Notes under the pieces: generated by a model | Databases searched by the model: none | Seen by the model: only the letters and a program-made list of their open reading frames with translations | What the model was told of the DNA's origin: nothing | In this document: positions 8,970 to 17,467 of the stretch, one piece after another | How positions within the stretch are numbered: the first letter of the stretch is position 1 | Layout: each line of letters starts with the position of its first letter | Position numbers and translations under genes: made by a program | NCBI GenBank assembly: GCA_041389495.1 | Contig: JAWKRT010000001.1 | Coordinates: 806,001-870,000, forward strand | DNA length: 64,000 bases | Reading direction: 5' to 3' | Source of the DNA: Myxococcota bacterium | GTDB lineage: Bacteria > Myxococcota_A > UBA9160 > UBA4427

Positions 8970-10618
8970 CAGAAGTCCGCCGTGATCCGCGCGACCTCTT
9001 CGAGAGGGATGCGGCCTTCCATCGCCTGTCGCTGCGCGCTCGTGCGGAACGGGGTGAAGCCCTGCGCGACGGCGGCGGACTCGATCTCGTCCTCGTGCGC
9101 GCCGCGCGAGACGAGGCGCGCGACCTCGGGCGTGAGCTCGAGCAGCTCGAACACCGCCTCGCGTCCGGCGACGCCGCTCTCGTTGCAGCGGTCGCAGCCG
9201 ATCCCGCGCTGGAACTTGGCGACCGTGTCCGCCGGCAGGCCGACGTTCTCGAGCTCGTGCGGCTCGGGTGCGTACTCCTCCGCGCAGTGCGCGCACACCT
9301 TGCGCACGAGGCGCTGTGCAGCGACCGCGCACAGGCAGCTCGCGATCAGGTAGCGGTCGAGCTCCATGTCGACGAGGCGCCCGATCGTCGCGATCGCCCC
9401 GTTCGTGTGGAGCGTCGAGAAGACGAGGTGGCCCGTGAGCGCGGCGCGCAGCGCGAGCGACGCCGTCTCCGGGTCGCGCATCTCGCCGACGAGCACGACG
9501 TCGGGGTCGTGCCGGAGGATCGAGCGCAGCCCCGCGGCGAACGTGAGCCCGGCCTTCTCGTTCACCTGGCACTGCGTGATCATCGGGAGCTCGTACTCGA
9601 CCGGATCCTCGAGCGTGATCACCTTGCGGCGCGCCGCGTCGATCGTGCGCAGCAGCGCGAACAGCGTCGTCGACTTGCCCGAGCCGGTCGGGCCCGCGGC
9701 GAGGACGAGGCCCGTCGGCCGCTGCGCGAGACGGCGCAGCGCGTGCTCGTCGCCCGCGGAGAGCCCGAGCGCATCGAGCGCGAAGCTCTGGCGGTTCTGG
9801 TCGAGGATGCGCACGACGACGCTCTCGCCGTGCACGGAGGGGAACGTCGACACGCGCAGGTCGATGCGTCCCTTCTCGAAGGCGAACTGGATCTTCCCGT
9901 CCTGGGGCGCGCGCGTCTCCGACAGGTCGAGCGCGGCGAGCACCTTGACGCGTGCCACCACCGGCGCGAGGAGCGACGCCGGCAGCGTCGCGCCGGGCTG
10001 CAGGTCGCCGTCGAGTCGCAGCCGCACGCGCACGACGCGCTTGTCGGGCTGGAGGTGGAGGTCGGTCGCGCCGCGGCGCACCGCCATCGTGAGCAGCTCG
10101 TCGACGAGCGGGACGATGCCGCCGCGCTGCTCGCCGTCGCCTTCGCCCGCCACCTCCTCGGTGGCGCGGCGGATCGCGAGCTCGAGCGCACTGTCGCCGC
10201 TCCCGCCGTAGGCGCGGTCGAGTCCGCGCAGGAGCTGGCGGTGGCCGGTCGACACGACGCGCACGAACAGGTCGGTGCCGCGCTGGAGCTCGTCGATCGC
10301 GACGATGTCGGTCGGGTTCGACATCGCGACCGTCAGCGTCGGGCCCTCGATGCCGAGCGCGAGGCAGTGGAGGCGGCGCGCCACCTCCTCGGGCACGAGC
10401 GCCGTCGCCTCCGGCTCGATCGCGACCGCGTCGACGTCGACGTGCTCGACGCCCGACTGCTCGGCGAGCGCGCGGCTCACCGCGTCCTCGGTCGTGAAGC
10501 CGAGGTCGGCGAGGATCACGCCGAGCTTCGCACCGGTCTTCGCCTGCTCGGCGAGCGCGATGTCGAGCTGCTTCGCCGTGACGACGCCGGCGTCGATCAG
10601 GATCTCGCCGATCTTCAT
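8969..10618 (-). CDS. gspE: Assembly ATPase GspE/PilB/MshE
   Basis: 549 residues. It has an N-terminal MshEN domain (about 1-125), the N2 domain with LHLQP, Walker A GPTGSGKST (309-317), Asp box EDPVEYE (337-343), Walker B DPDVVLVGEM (371-380), His box STLHTN (401-406) and a zinc tetracysteine motif CAHC (442-445)/CDRC (475-478). These mark a PilB/GspE extension ATPase rather than PilT. MshEN domains in relatives bind cyclic di-GMP, so c-di-GMP control is plausible. First gene of the operon; leader hairpins lie upstream. Confidence 0.95.
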   Translation of the reverse strand: MKIGEILIDAGVVTAKQLDIALAEQAKTGAKLGVILADLGFTTEDAVSRALAEQSGVEHVDVDAVAIEPEATALVPEEVARRLHCLALGIEGPTLTVAMSNPTDIVAIDELQRGTDLFVRVVSTGHRQLLRGLDRAYGGSGDSALELAIRRATEEVAGEGDGEQRGGIVPLVDELLTMAVRRGATDLHLQPDKRVVRVRLRLDGDLQPGATLPASLLAPVVARVKVLAALDLSETRAPQDGKIQFAFEKGRIDLRVSTFPSVHGESVVVRILDQNRQSFALDALGLSAGDEHALRRLAQRPTGLVLAAGPTGSGKSTTLFALLRTIDAARRKVITLEDPVEYELPMITQCQVNEKAGLTFAAGLRSILRHDPDVVLVGEMRDPETASLALRAALTGHLVFSTLHTNGAIATIGRLVDMELDRYLIASCLCAVAAQRLVRKVCAHCAEEYAPEPHELENVGLPADTVAKFQRGIGCDRCNESGVAGREAVFELLELTPEVARLVSRGAHEDEIESAAVAQGFTPFRTSAQRQAMEGRIPLEEVARITADF

Positions 10619-10630
10619 GCATCACCCGCG

Positions 10631-10652
10631 CGACGGCGCGATTCCGCCGTCG
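10631..10652 (-). promoter_or_regulatory. 8-bp stem hairpin directly upstream of gspE
   Basis: CGACGGCG (10631-10638) pairs with CGCCGTCG (10645-10652) across 6 nt, beginning 12 nt upstream of the gspE ATG and just above its weak ribosome-binding region (GGGTGAT). A structure here could limit translation of the first gene of the assembly operon. Function is inferred. Confidence 0.5.
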
Positions 10653-10714
10653 GCGCACCCCTTCCGTCCGGGCTTCAATCGGCCTGCGCGCCGGGATCTA
10701 AAGGGTTTCGTGGG

Positions 10715-10738
10715 GGTCGACGTGCGTGCGCGTCGACC
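10715..10738. promoter_or_regulatory. Inverted repeat in the gspE upstream region
   Basis: GGTCGACG (10715-10722) and CGTCGACC (10731-10738) form a perfect 8-bp inverted repeat with an 8-nt spacer. It sits about 100 bp upstream of gspE and downstream of the glycosyltransferase stop (10869). It could be an operator for the assembly operon or a terminator for the upstream gene; no U-tract follows. Confidence 0.45.
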
Positions 10739-10868
10739 GGCGCGCGGCGAGGCAAGTCGCGGGCGCGCGGAGCGAATCGCCGTCCGCGCCGTCGGTGGGC
10801 GGGCCGGCGACGTGCGCCCCCTCTGCGCAATGGACTACGCAGGAGACCGCACGCGGGTCTGGGGAAAA

Positions 10869-12479
10869 CTAACGAGGCGCGGCGTTGCGGTAGATGGCGA
10901 GGAGCTGCCCGCCCGAGCGGCGGATCTCGAAGACGGGTGCCTCGGTGCGCGCGACGTCGGCGAGCGGCGGGCTCCAGTAGGCGCGCCGCGACATCACCAC
11001 GAGGTAGCGGGGCCGGTCGGTCGCGCGCCACTCGCGCACGCCGGCCTCGCGGACGGGAAGGTCGAGTTCGTGTTCTGCGAGCGCCGCGAACTGCGGAACG
11101 ACGACCTCGGCCGTCGGCTCCGCGTGCTTCGCCAGCCAGCGCGCGGCCTCGAGGTAGCTCTGGCCCCAGTACTCGATCTCGAACGTCGCGTCGGTCGGGC
11201 CGCGGGCGAGCAGGCGCGCGACGGGGTTCAGGAAGGCGTTCGCGTACGGGTGGACGGCGACGACACCCGCTACCGCCAGCGCGAAGGGCGCGAGCGCCGC
11301 GACGCGGCCGACGCGACCGCGCTCCCAGGCCCAATCTGCTCCTGCGCCCGCGAGCAACGCGACGCCGGGCAGCGCGACCAGGAAGTGGCGCACGCCGTCG
11401 TAGCGCGACCACACGACCGCTTCCGCGAGCGCGTAGCACGCGCACCAGAGCGAGCCGAGCACGGCGGCGCGCCGCGCGCCTTCGGGCGCACCGCGCGCGC
11501 GCACCGCCGCGATTCCCGCCGCGACGAGAGCGAGCACCGACAGCGGCGTCGACGCGAGCAGCAGCACGAACCGGTAGTGCCACGGCACCTCGTTCGCGGG
11601 CAGCACGCGCCCGAGGTAGAGCACGGGGATCGTGAACACCTTGGTGCCGACGTCGTGCAGCGCGCCGGTGAGCCGCTCGAGCGGTGCCGGCCAGAGCCAC
11701 GGCCAGAATGCGAGCGCGGCGCCGAGCCCGACGGCGAGCGCGACGACGTGGGCGGCGACGTGCCGGCGCGTCGGCCGCTCGGTCGCCGCGATCGCGTAGA
11801 GCCACGCGGCCGCGAGCCCGAAGACGGCGTGGACGCGCGTGGTCAGCGCGAGGCCGATCGCGAGGCCGGCGATCACCGCGTCGCGCGGGCGCGCGCCGCG
11901 CGCCGCGCGCAGCAGCGCCAGCGCGGCCAGCACGAGCGCGAACGTGGCGGGCAGGTCCTTCGGGTTGTTCTGCGCGTGCGCGACGAAGGGCGGGAGCGTC
12001 GCGAGGGCGAGCGCGGTGAAGAGCGCGCCGCGCGCGCTCGCACCGGCCGCGCGCGCGAGGCGCGCCAGCGCGAAGACCGTCGCCGAGGCGAGCGCGAGCT
12101 GTGCGAGGTGAAGCGCGCGCAGAGCGTCGTCGAGCCCGGCGGCGGCGAGCGCGCGGATCGCGAGCGCGCGCAGTGTGTCGAGCGCGAAGTAGTAGCCGGT
12201 GAGCTCGTGGAAGCTCCACGCGGGCGCGGGCCGCCCCGCGACCCAGGCCGCGACGATCTCGAGGTTCCGCTGCCCGGCGCGCAGCGTCTCGAGCTCGTCC
12301 GCCGTCGCCCCGACGTCCGGGCTCGCGAGCACACCGAGCGCGAAGAAGGCGAGGGCGAGCGCGGCGGGCCCGATGGCGTCGCCCGCGCGCGCGCCGCCGT
12401 CGCGCGCCCGCGTCGGCGGCGCGGCGGCGTCGGGTGCGTTCGCGTCGTCGTCGGCCGCGGGCGTCACGGCGGCGAGCAT
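10869..12479 (-). CDS. Multi-pass membrane glycosyltransferase (GT39/ArnT-like, GT-C)
   Basis: Roughly 536 residues with about 9-11 hydrophobic segments. An early acidic loop, SPDVGATADELETL, stands where GT-C enzymes (ArnT/PMT/dolichyl-phosphate mannosyltransferases) place their catalytic Asp/Glu after the first helix. AHAQNNPKDLPATF and FWPWLWPAPLERL are typical of the PMT_2/GT39 group. It ends with a soluble domain of about 100 residues. ATG 12479 starts just ahead of the first helix; an upstream extension is Arg-rich and unlikely. Probably uses a lipid-linked sugar at the periplasmic face; acceptor unknown. Confidence 0.75.
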   Translation of the reverse strand: MLAAVTPAADDDANAPDAAAPPTRARDGGARAGDAIGPAALALAFFALGVLASPDVGATADELETLRAGQRNLEIVAAWVAGRPAPAWSFHELTGYYFALDTLRALAIRALAAAGLDDALRALHLAQLALASATVFALARLARAAGASARGALFTALALATLPPFVAHAQNNPKDLPATFALVLAALALLRAARGARPRDAVIAGLAIGLALTTRVHAVFGLAAAWLYAIAATERPTRRHVAAHVVALAVGLGAALAFWPWLWPAPLERLTGALHDVGTKVFTIPVLYLGRVLPANEVPWHYRFVLLLASTPLSVLALVAAGIAAVRARGAPEGARRAAVLGSLWCACYALAEAVVWSRYDGVRHFLVALPGVALLAGAGADWAWERGRVGRVAALAPFALAVAGVVAVHPYANAFLNPVARLLARGPTDATFEIEYWGQSYLEAARWLAKHAEPTAEVVVPQFAALAEHELDLPVREAGVREWRATDRPRYLVVMSRRAYWSPPLADVARTEAPVFEIRRSGGQLLAIYRNAAPR

Positions 12480-12619
12480 ACCCGTGCCGCGCGTGCGCGG
12501 CGCCGCGCGCGGCGCCCCACGCGCCGCGCGCCTCGAACGTGCTTGAATGGGCGCCTTCGGTCGGACGCGGCGCCGGCCACGACCCCGGCCACTCTGCCGA
12601 TGAGGAGCGTGCACGAGCG

Positions 12620-14173
12620 ATGACGACGACGACGGGCTTCTGGGCGATCGCGGCGGAGACGCCCGATCGCATGGCGATCGCCGACCCCGCCTACCGCGAG
12701 GTCTCGTACGGCGAGCTCTTCGAGCTGACGAACCGCCTGTCGAAGGGGCTCGCCGCGCTCGGGCTCCGGCGCGGCGACCACATCGCCACCACGCTCCCGA
12801 ACGGCATCGAGCAGGTCGCGCTGTGCCTCGCCGCCTTCCAGAGCGGCTACTACATCACGACCGTCAACTGGCACCTCGTCGGGCCGGAGATCGCGTACAT
12901 CCTCGGCGACGCCGAGACGAAGGTCTACGTCACGCACGAGCGCTTCGCGCACGAGTCGCAGCGCGCGGTCGAGGAGGCCGGGCTGCCCGAGAGCGCGCGC
13001 TTCGCGATCGGGGACGTCGCGGGCTTCCGCGCGTTCGACGAGCTCGTCGCCGGGCAGGACGGCGGCCGCCCGAAGGAGCTCTCCGCGGGCTCGTTCATGT
13101 TCTACACGAGCGGGACGACGGGGCGGCCGAAGGGCGTGCGGCGCGCGTTGCCCGACGCGCACCCCGACGACATCGCGAAGATGTCGGGCGGGCTCTTCCT
13201 GTTGTTCGGGATGCAGCCGCACGACGGACACGTGCACATCACGCAGGCGCCGCTCTATCACACGGCCGTCAACAACTGGACGACGACGTCGCTCCACTGG
13301 GGTCACGGCGTCACGCTGATGGATCGCTGGACGCCCGAAGGCGCGCTCGAACGCATCCAGAAGTACCGCGTCACGCAGAGCCACATGGTGCCGACGATGT
13401 TCCACCGCCTGCTCGCGCTGTCCGAGGAGGAGCGGAAGCAGTACGACGTGTCGTCGCTGCGCTGCATGATCCACGCGGCCGCGCCGTGCCCGGTCGCGAC
13501 GAAGTGGAAGATGCTCGACTGGTGGGGCGACGTGATCTGGGAGTACTACGCGGCGACCGAGGGCGGCGGCACGGTCGTGAGCCCGCAGGAATGGCGCAAG
13601 TACCCGGGCACGGTCGGCCGGCCCTGGCCGAACTCCGAGGTCCGGGTGTTCGACGAGGACGGCAACGAGCTGCCGCCCGGCCAGAGCGGCACGATCTACA
13701 TGCGCATGGGGAACAACGAGTTCGAGTACTACAAGGACGACGCGAAGACGAAGAAGGCGCGCCTCAAGGGCTTCTTCACCGTCGGCGACGTCGGCTACTT
13801 CAACGACGACGGCTACCTGTTCCTCAACGACCGCGCGAACGACATGATCATCGTCGGCGGCGTGAACATCTATCCGCAGGAGATCGAGGGCGTGCTGCAC
13901 CAGCACCCGAAGATCCGCGACGTCGCGGTCTTCGGCGTCCCGAACCCCGACACGGGCGAGGAGATCAAGGCCGTCGTCGAGGTGGAGGACGGCGTGCCCG
14001 AGGACGATGCGACGCGCGCGGACATCATGGCCTTCGTGAAGGACCAGATGGCGAAGCAGAAGTGGCCGCGCTCGATCGACTTCGCGCCGATGCCGCGCGA
14101 CCCGAACGGCAAGCTCTACAAGCGCAAGCTCAAGGATCCCTACTGGGAGGGGCACGAGGGGCGCATCGTCTGA
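12620..14173 (+). CDS. AMP-forming acyl-CoA synthetase
   Basis: The product is 517 residues, ATG 12620 with GAGGAG at 12602-12607. The adenylate P-loop FYTSGTTGRPKG (161-172), YYAATEGGG, the hinge region GYLFLNDRANDMIIVGG and the C-terminal catalytic-Lys motif PRDPNGKLYKRKL are all present and in order. It activates a carboxylic acid (fatty, aromatic or sterol side chain) to its CoA ester. It resembles FadD13-type ligases common in actinobacterial and deltaproteobacterial steroid and fatty acid clusters. Divergent from the glycosyltransferase, convergent with the chemotaxis arm. Substrate not deducible. Confidence 0.9.
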   Translation: MTTTTGFWAIAAETPDRMAIADPAYREVSYGELFELTNRLSKGLAALGLRRGDHIATTLPNGIEQVALCLAAFQSGYYITTVNWHLVGPEIAYILGDAETKVYVTHERFAHESQRAVEEAGLPESARFAIGDVAGFRAFDELVAGQDGGRPKELSAGSFMFYTSGTTGRPKGVRRALPDAHPDDIAKMSGGLFLLFGMQPHDGHVHITQAPLYHTAVNNWTTTSLHWGHGVTLMDRWTPEGALERIQKYRVTQSHMVPTMFHRLLALSEEERKQYDVSSLRCMIHAAAPCPVATKWKMLDWWGDVIWEYYAATEGGGTVVSPQEWRKYPGTVGRPWPNSEVRVFDEDGNELPPGQSGTIYMRMGNNEFEYYKDDAKTKKARLKGFFTVGDVGYFNDDGYLFLNDRANDMIIVGGVNIYPQEIEGVLHQHPKIRDVAVFGVPNPDTGEEIKAVVEVEDGVPEDDATRADIMAFVKDQMAKQKWPRSIDFAPMPRDPNGKLYKRKLKDPYWEGHEGRIV

Positions 14174-14189
14174 GACGAGCGCACGCGCG

Positions 14190-15053
14190 CTAGGAGCGGG
14201 AGCCGAACGCCTCCTGCGTGCGCGAGAACTCGTCGAGCGTCGCGGCCGCGAGCGACTGCATGCCCTGGCCCGTGAGCTTGAGCCGGTCGATGGCCTGCGA
14301 CTCGAGCCGGTAGGCCATGTTGTCGGCCGACGGTTCGCCTCCGAGCATCATCGAGAGGGCGTCGCCGACGTGCACGGCGCACACGAGCCCCGCGTGCTCG
14401 GCGCTCGCCTCCGACGGCGCGTGGTGGTGACGGATCACCTCCGCCAGTGCGGGCGAGAGGCGGAACCGGCCGGCGATCATCGATCCGACCTCGGTGTGAT
14501 CGAACCCGACGATGTCGCGCTCGGCCGCGCAGAAGTCGCGCGCCTCGCCGGCGTCGACCTGCGCGACGGCTTCGGCCGTGCTTCCCTCGAGCTCCTTCGA
14601 CACCACGAGCTTCCCGATGTCGCGCAGCAGGCCGCCGGTGTAGGCGAGCGTCGGCGAGACGCCGATGTCCGCCTGCTGGGCGACGAGCCGGGAGGCGACG
14701 GCCGTGCGCAGGCTGCTCGACCACAGCCCGGTTCCTTCCGACGCGTAGCCGTCGAGCGGCGTCTCGAAGATCTCGCTCGCCCCCTGTGAGAGCGCGGCCG
14801 CGACGACGGCGCGCTCGCCCAGGTACGAGATCGCGTGCGCCACCGACTCGACCTCGCTCGCGAGCGCGAAGGCGGCGGAGTTGGCGAGCCGCAGCACGCG
14901 GAGCGTGAGCGGCGCGTCGCACTCGACGATGCGGATCAGCTGCGACACCGATCGCTTCGGGTCCTCGAGCACGCGCAGGATCGACTGCGCGGTCTCCGAC
15001 ATGGGGTGGATGCGCGCGACCCGCGTCTCGAGCTCGCGCTTCGTGAGACTCAT
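14190..15053 (-). CDS. HDOD-domain signalling protein
   Basis: 287 residues, nearly all one HDOD domain: PMSETAQSILRVLEDPKRSV, ECDAPLTLRVLRLANSAAF, the TGGLLRDIGKLVV segment in place of the HD catalytic pair, and RHHHAPSEA. HDOD proteins are usually non-catalytic adaptors in signalling. ATG 15053 overlaps the cheX stop (ATGA) with GGAGG upstream. As last gene of the cheA arm it probably receives or modulates the pathway output, for example by linking to c-di-GMP control; that is inference. Confidence 0.85.
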   Translation of the reverse strand: MSLTKRELETRVARIHPMSETAQSILRVLEDPKRSVSQLIRIVECDAPLTLRVLRLANSAAFALASEVESVAHAISYLGERAVVAAALSQGASEIFETPLDGYASEGTGLWSSSLRTAVASRLVAQQADIGVSPTLAYTGGLLRDIGKLVVSKELEGSTAEAVAQVDAGEARDFCAAERDIVGFDHTEVGSMIAGRFRLSPALAEVIRHHHAPSEASAEHAGLVCAVHVGDALSMMLGGEPSADNMAYRLESQAIDRLKLTGQGMQSLAAATLDEFSRTQEAFGSRS

Positions 15054-15520
15054 CGCGGACCTCCGGAGGTGCCGTTCGGCTCGACGAGAGCGACGGCGAA
15101 GCGGGCATCCGACATCTCGAACACGCCGATGCGGGCCGGCCGACTGCCGAGGGGGCAGTCGCCGCGACCGGTCTTCGGGATCGTGAGGTGCAGCGGCGCG
15201 CCCTCGGGCTGGACGCGGCCGAGCCACGTTCCCGCGAGCGTATTGGAGAGCTCGCCGAGCAGGTCGAGCACCTCGCGTTCGGTCTCGGCGGGCTCGCCGA
15301 GCGTCGCCTCGGCGACCTCGGCTGCGAGGCCGGGCGGCAGCACGAGCACGATCTCGCCGAGCGGCGGCTCGAGCGCCACGATCTGCGCCCAGAGCAGGCC
15401 GCGGGCCTCCCAGTCGAAGTCGCCGTCCGGCGAGGGAGCGAGGTCGGCGAACGCCATGCCCTCGAACGCCTCGCGCAGCGCGCCTTCGAGATCCTCCGGT
15501 AGTCGTCCGTCGAAGGTCAT
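15050..15520 (-). CDS. cheX: CheX/CheC-family CheY-P phosphatase
   Basis: This 156-residue protein carries DLLGELSN, i.e. the D-x3-E-x2-N active-site pattern of CheC/CheX/FliY, with the expected Pro 22 residues after the Asn. CheX-type proteins dephosphorylate CheY~P in the cytoplasm. Only one such motif is present (CheX rather than two-motif CheC). Start 15520 is preferred over the in-frame ATG at 15532 because it makes an ATGA overlap with the cheY stop and is preceded by GGGAG. The neighbouring CheY and CheD are logical partners. Confidence 0.75.
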   Translation of the reverse strand: MTFDGRLPEDLEGALREAFEGMAFADLAPSPDGDFDWEARGLLWAQIVALEPPLGEIVLVLPPGLAAEVAEATLGEPAETEREVLDLLGELSNTLAGTWLGRVQPEGAPLHLTIPKTGRGDCPLGSRPARIGVFEMSDARFAVALVEPNGTSGGPR

Positions 15521-15921
15521 CGCGTCTCCCACTTCTCGATGCGCTCGATCGCCGCGGCGAGATCGGGCGGCGACACGGGCTTCTCCACCAGCAGGTCGAC
15601 GCCGCGTTCGACGAGCTCCCGCTTGCGCGCCTCGTTGAGCACGCTGCTGACGACGATCACGGGGATGTGCTGGAGACGCGGGCTCGCCTTGATGCGGCGC
15701 AGCATCGAGACGCCGTCCATGACCGGCATGTTGAGGTCGGTCACGATCAGGTCGGGCTCGCGCTCGCGCAGGAGGTCGAGCGCGGCCTGGCCGTGCTCGG
15801 CCTCGTCGAACTCGACCTCGTCGTAGCCGAGCCCTCGGAGACAGCGAACGACGATCTTGCGCGCGACGGAGGAGTCGTCGACCACGAGGATTCGCCGCAG
15901 CGGCGGAGTGTCGGTGCCCAT
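15517..15921 (-). CDS. cheY: Single-domain response regulator (CheY)
   Basis: 134 residues of receiver domain only. Acidic pocket DD (15-16), phosphoacceptor D62 in TDLNMP, switch Ser at SS (92-93), conserved K114 in EKP. No output domain. It lies between cheD and cheX and should be phosphorylated by the CheA encoded upstream and cleared by CheX. It is one of two CheY-like proteins in the locus; the other is in the plus-strand arm. Confidence 0.9.
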   Translation of the reverse strand: MGTDTPPLRRILVVDDSSVARKIVVRCLRGLGYDEVEFDEAEHGQAALDLLREREPDLIVTDLNMPVMDGVSMLRRIKASPRLQHIPVIVVSSVLNEARKRELVERGVDLLVEKPVSPPDLAAAIERIEKWETR

Positions 15922-15923
15922 CG

Positions 15924-16412
15924 TCAGATCTCCCACGTCTCTCGCGTCGCGGACGTCACCGTGACGCGGCCCGAATCGACGCACACTTCGAGCGTTCGGC
16001 TGATCGTTCCGCCGACGTCCTCGGAGCGCGGCGCCAGGCCGAACTTCCAGAGTGCCTTCTTGACCGCGAGAAGGTTCTTCTTCCCGATGTCGAACGAGTC
16101 GGCGAGGTCGAGGATCTTCGCGCCGCCGGCCAGCTTCACCACGAGGCCCTTTCCGCGAGGCGGACACCCGAGTGCGGTCATCGCGTCGAGGAGGGCCTCG
16201 ACGCCCGTGTCCGCGAAGTAGCCCGGTGCGGTCTTCGCCTTCGCCGCGTTCGTCGACGAATCCGCGAGCGCGATGTGTGCCATGCCGACCGCTCGCTTTC
16301 CGGGATGCAGGACGACCACGCCGACGCACGACCCGAGTGCGTACGTCCGGATCGACGTTCCCGCCGTCGCCGTCGCGCCGAGCTCTCCGACGCCCAGGAT
16401 GGTTGCGTTCAC
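15924..16412 (-). CDS. cheD: Chemoreceptor glutamine deamidase CheD
   Basis: 162 residues from GTG 16412, which overlaps the cheB stop as GTGA; a longer N-terminus would be Arg-rich read-through of cheB. The catalytic triad is visible as T23 (RTYALGSC), C29 and H46 (GMAHIALADS), with the same spacing as T. maritima CheD Thr21/Cys27/His44. CheD deamidates receptor glutamines and can be controlled by CheC/CheX-type partners, both present here. Confidence 0.92.
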   Translation of the reverse strand: MNATILGVGELGATATAGTSIRTYALGSCVGVVVLHPGKRAVGMAHIALADSSTNAAKAKTAPGYFADTGVEALLDAMTALGCPPRGKGLVVKLAGGAKILDLADSFDIGKKNLLAVKKALWKFGLAPRSEDVGGTISRTLEVCVDSGRVTVTSATRETWEI

Positions 16413-17455
16413 TTCGATCCTCTGCCCAGCACGTCGGCGATCGCCTTCGCGACGTCGTCGACTCCGACCTGTCTCTCCACGGCTCCTCGCTCGAACGCCG
16501 ACCGCGGCATCCCGTAGACGACGCACGACGCCTCGTCCTGCCCGATCGTGCGCGCCCCGGCGCGCCGCATCGCGAGGAGGCCGTCCGCGCCGTCGTGCCC
16601 CATGCCCGTCAGGATCACCCCGACTGCGCGATCACCGACGGTCTTGGCGACGGATGCGAAGAGCACGTCGACCGAAGGACGGTGTCCGCTCACGCGGTCG
16701 CTCGCTTCGAGCTCGACGCTGAGCACGCCGCGCGCCCGGCGCACGACCATGTGCTGGTCTCCGGGGGCGAGCAGCACGCGTCCGGGCTCGACGACGTCGC
16801 CCGACTCGGCCTCCTTCACGTCCATCGGGCAGTGCTGGTCGAGCTGCTCGGCGAAGCGCGCGGTGAAGCCCGCCGGCATGTGCTGGACGACGACCATCCC
16901 GGGCGCGGTGCGCGGGAAGCGCGAGAGGACGACACGGAGCGCCTCGGTGCCGCCGGTCGACGAGCCGATCGCCACGAGGCGGTTCGCGGCGGCTTCCGGA
17001 ATCTCGACGAGGTGCGTCGCGGCCGGCGCACGTCGACGATAGGTGGACACGTCCGCGCGCGCGGCCGCCTTCACCTTCTCGCACAGCTCCTGCATCATCG
17101 TCGGCAGGCCGCGCCCGACGTCGCTCGAAGGCTTCGCGACGAAGTCGACGGCGCCGGCCGCGAGCGCGTCGAGCGTGACTTGCGCTCCCCTGCGAGTCAG
17201 CGAGCTCACCATGACGACCGGCTTCGGGTGCTGGGGCATCAGCCGACGCAGGAACTCGACGCCGTTCATGCGCGGCATCTCGACGTCGAGCGTGATCACG
17301 TCGGGGTCGAGCTCGACGATGCGGTCGCGCGCGATGTAGGGGTCGGCCGCGGTGCCGACGACCTCGATCTCCGGATCGCCGGCGAGGCCCTTCTGGAGGA
17401 TCTGGCGGACGAGGGCCGAGTCGTCGACGACCAGGACGCGGATGCGCTCTCCCAT
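16409..17455 (-). CDS. cheB: Chemoreceptor methylesterase/glutaminase CheB
   Basis: The full 348-residue CheB has a receiver domain with D57 in TLDVEMP and K108 in AKP, a linker, and the methylesterase domain with catalytic S166 (GSSTGG), H192 (VVQHMP) and D288 (TGMGHDGADG). It removes methyl groups from the two receptors encoded next door, activated by CheA phosphorylation. Ordinary length and complete catalytic set. Overlaps cheD by 4 nt. Confidence 0.96.
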   Translation of the reverse strand: MGERIRVLVVDDSALVRQILQKGLAGDPEIEVVGTAADPYIARDRIVELDPDVITLDVEMPRMNGVEFLRRLMPQHPKPVVMVSSLTRRGAQVTLDALAAGAVDFVAKPSSDVGRGLPTMMQELCEKVKAAARADVSTYRRRAPAATHLVEIPEAAANRLVAIGSSTGGTEALRVVLSRFPRTAPGMVVVQHMPAGFTARFAEQLDQHCPMDVKEAESGDVVEPGRVLLAPGDQHMVVRRARGVLSVELEASDRVSGHRPSVDVLFASVAKTVGDRAVGVILTGMGHDGADGLLAMRRAGARTIGQDEASCVVYGMPRSAFERGAVERQVGVDDVAKAIADVLGRGSK

Positions 17456-17467
17456 GGCGGGGCCCGT

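Noticed and set aside
12464..14155. 563-codon minus-strand open frame opposite the acyl-CoA synthetase
   Set aside because: Composition is typical antisense shadow (Val/Arg/His/Leu), no motifs; the plus strand carries a complete, motif-rich ligase.
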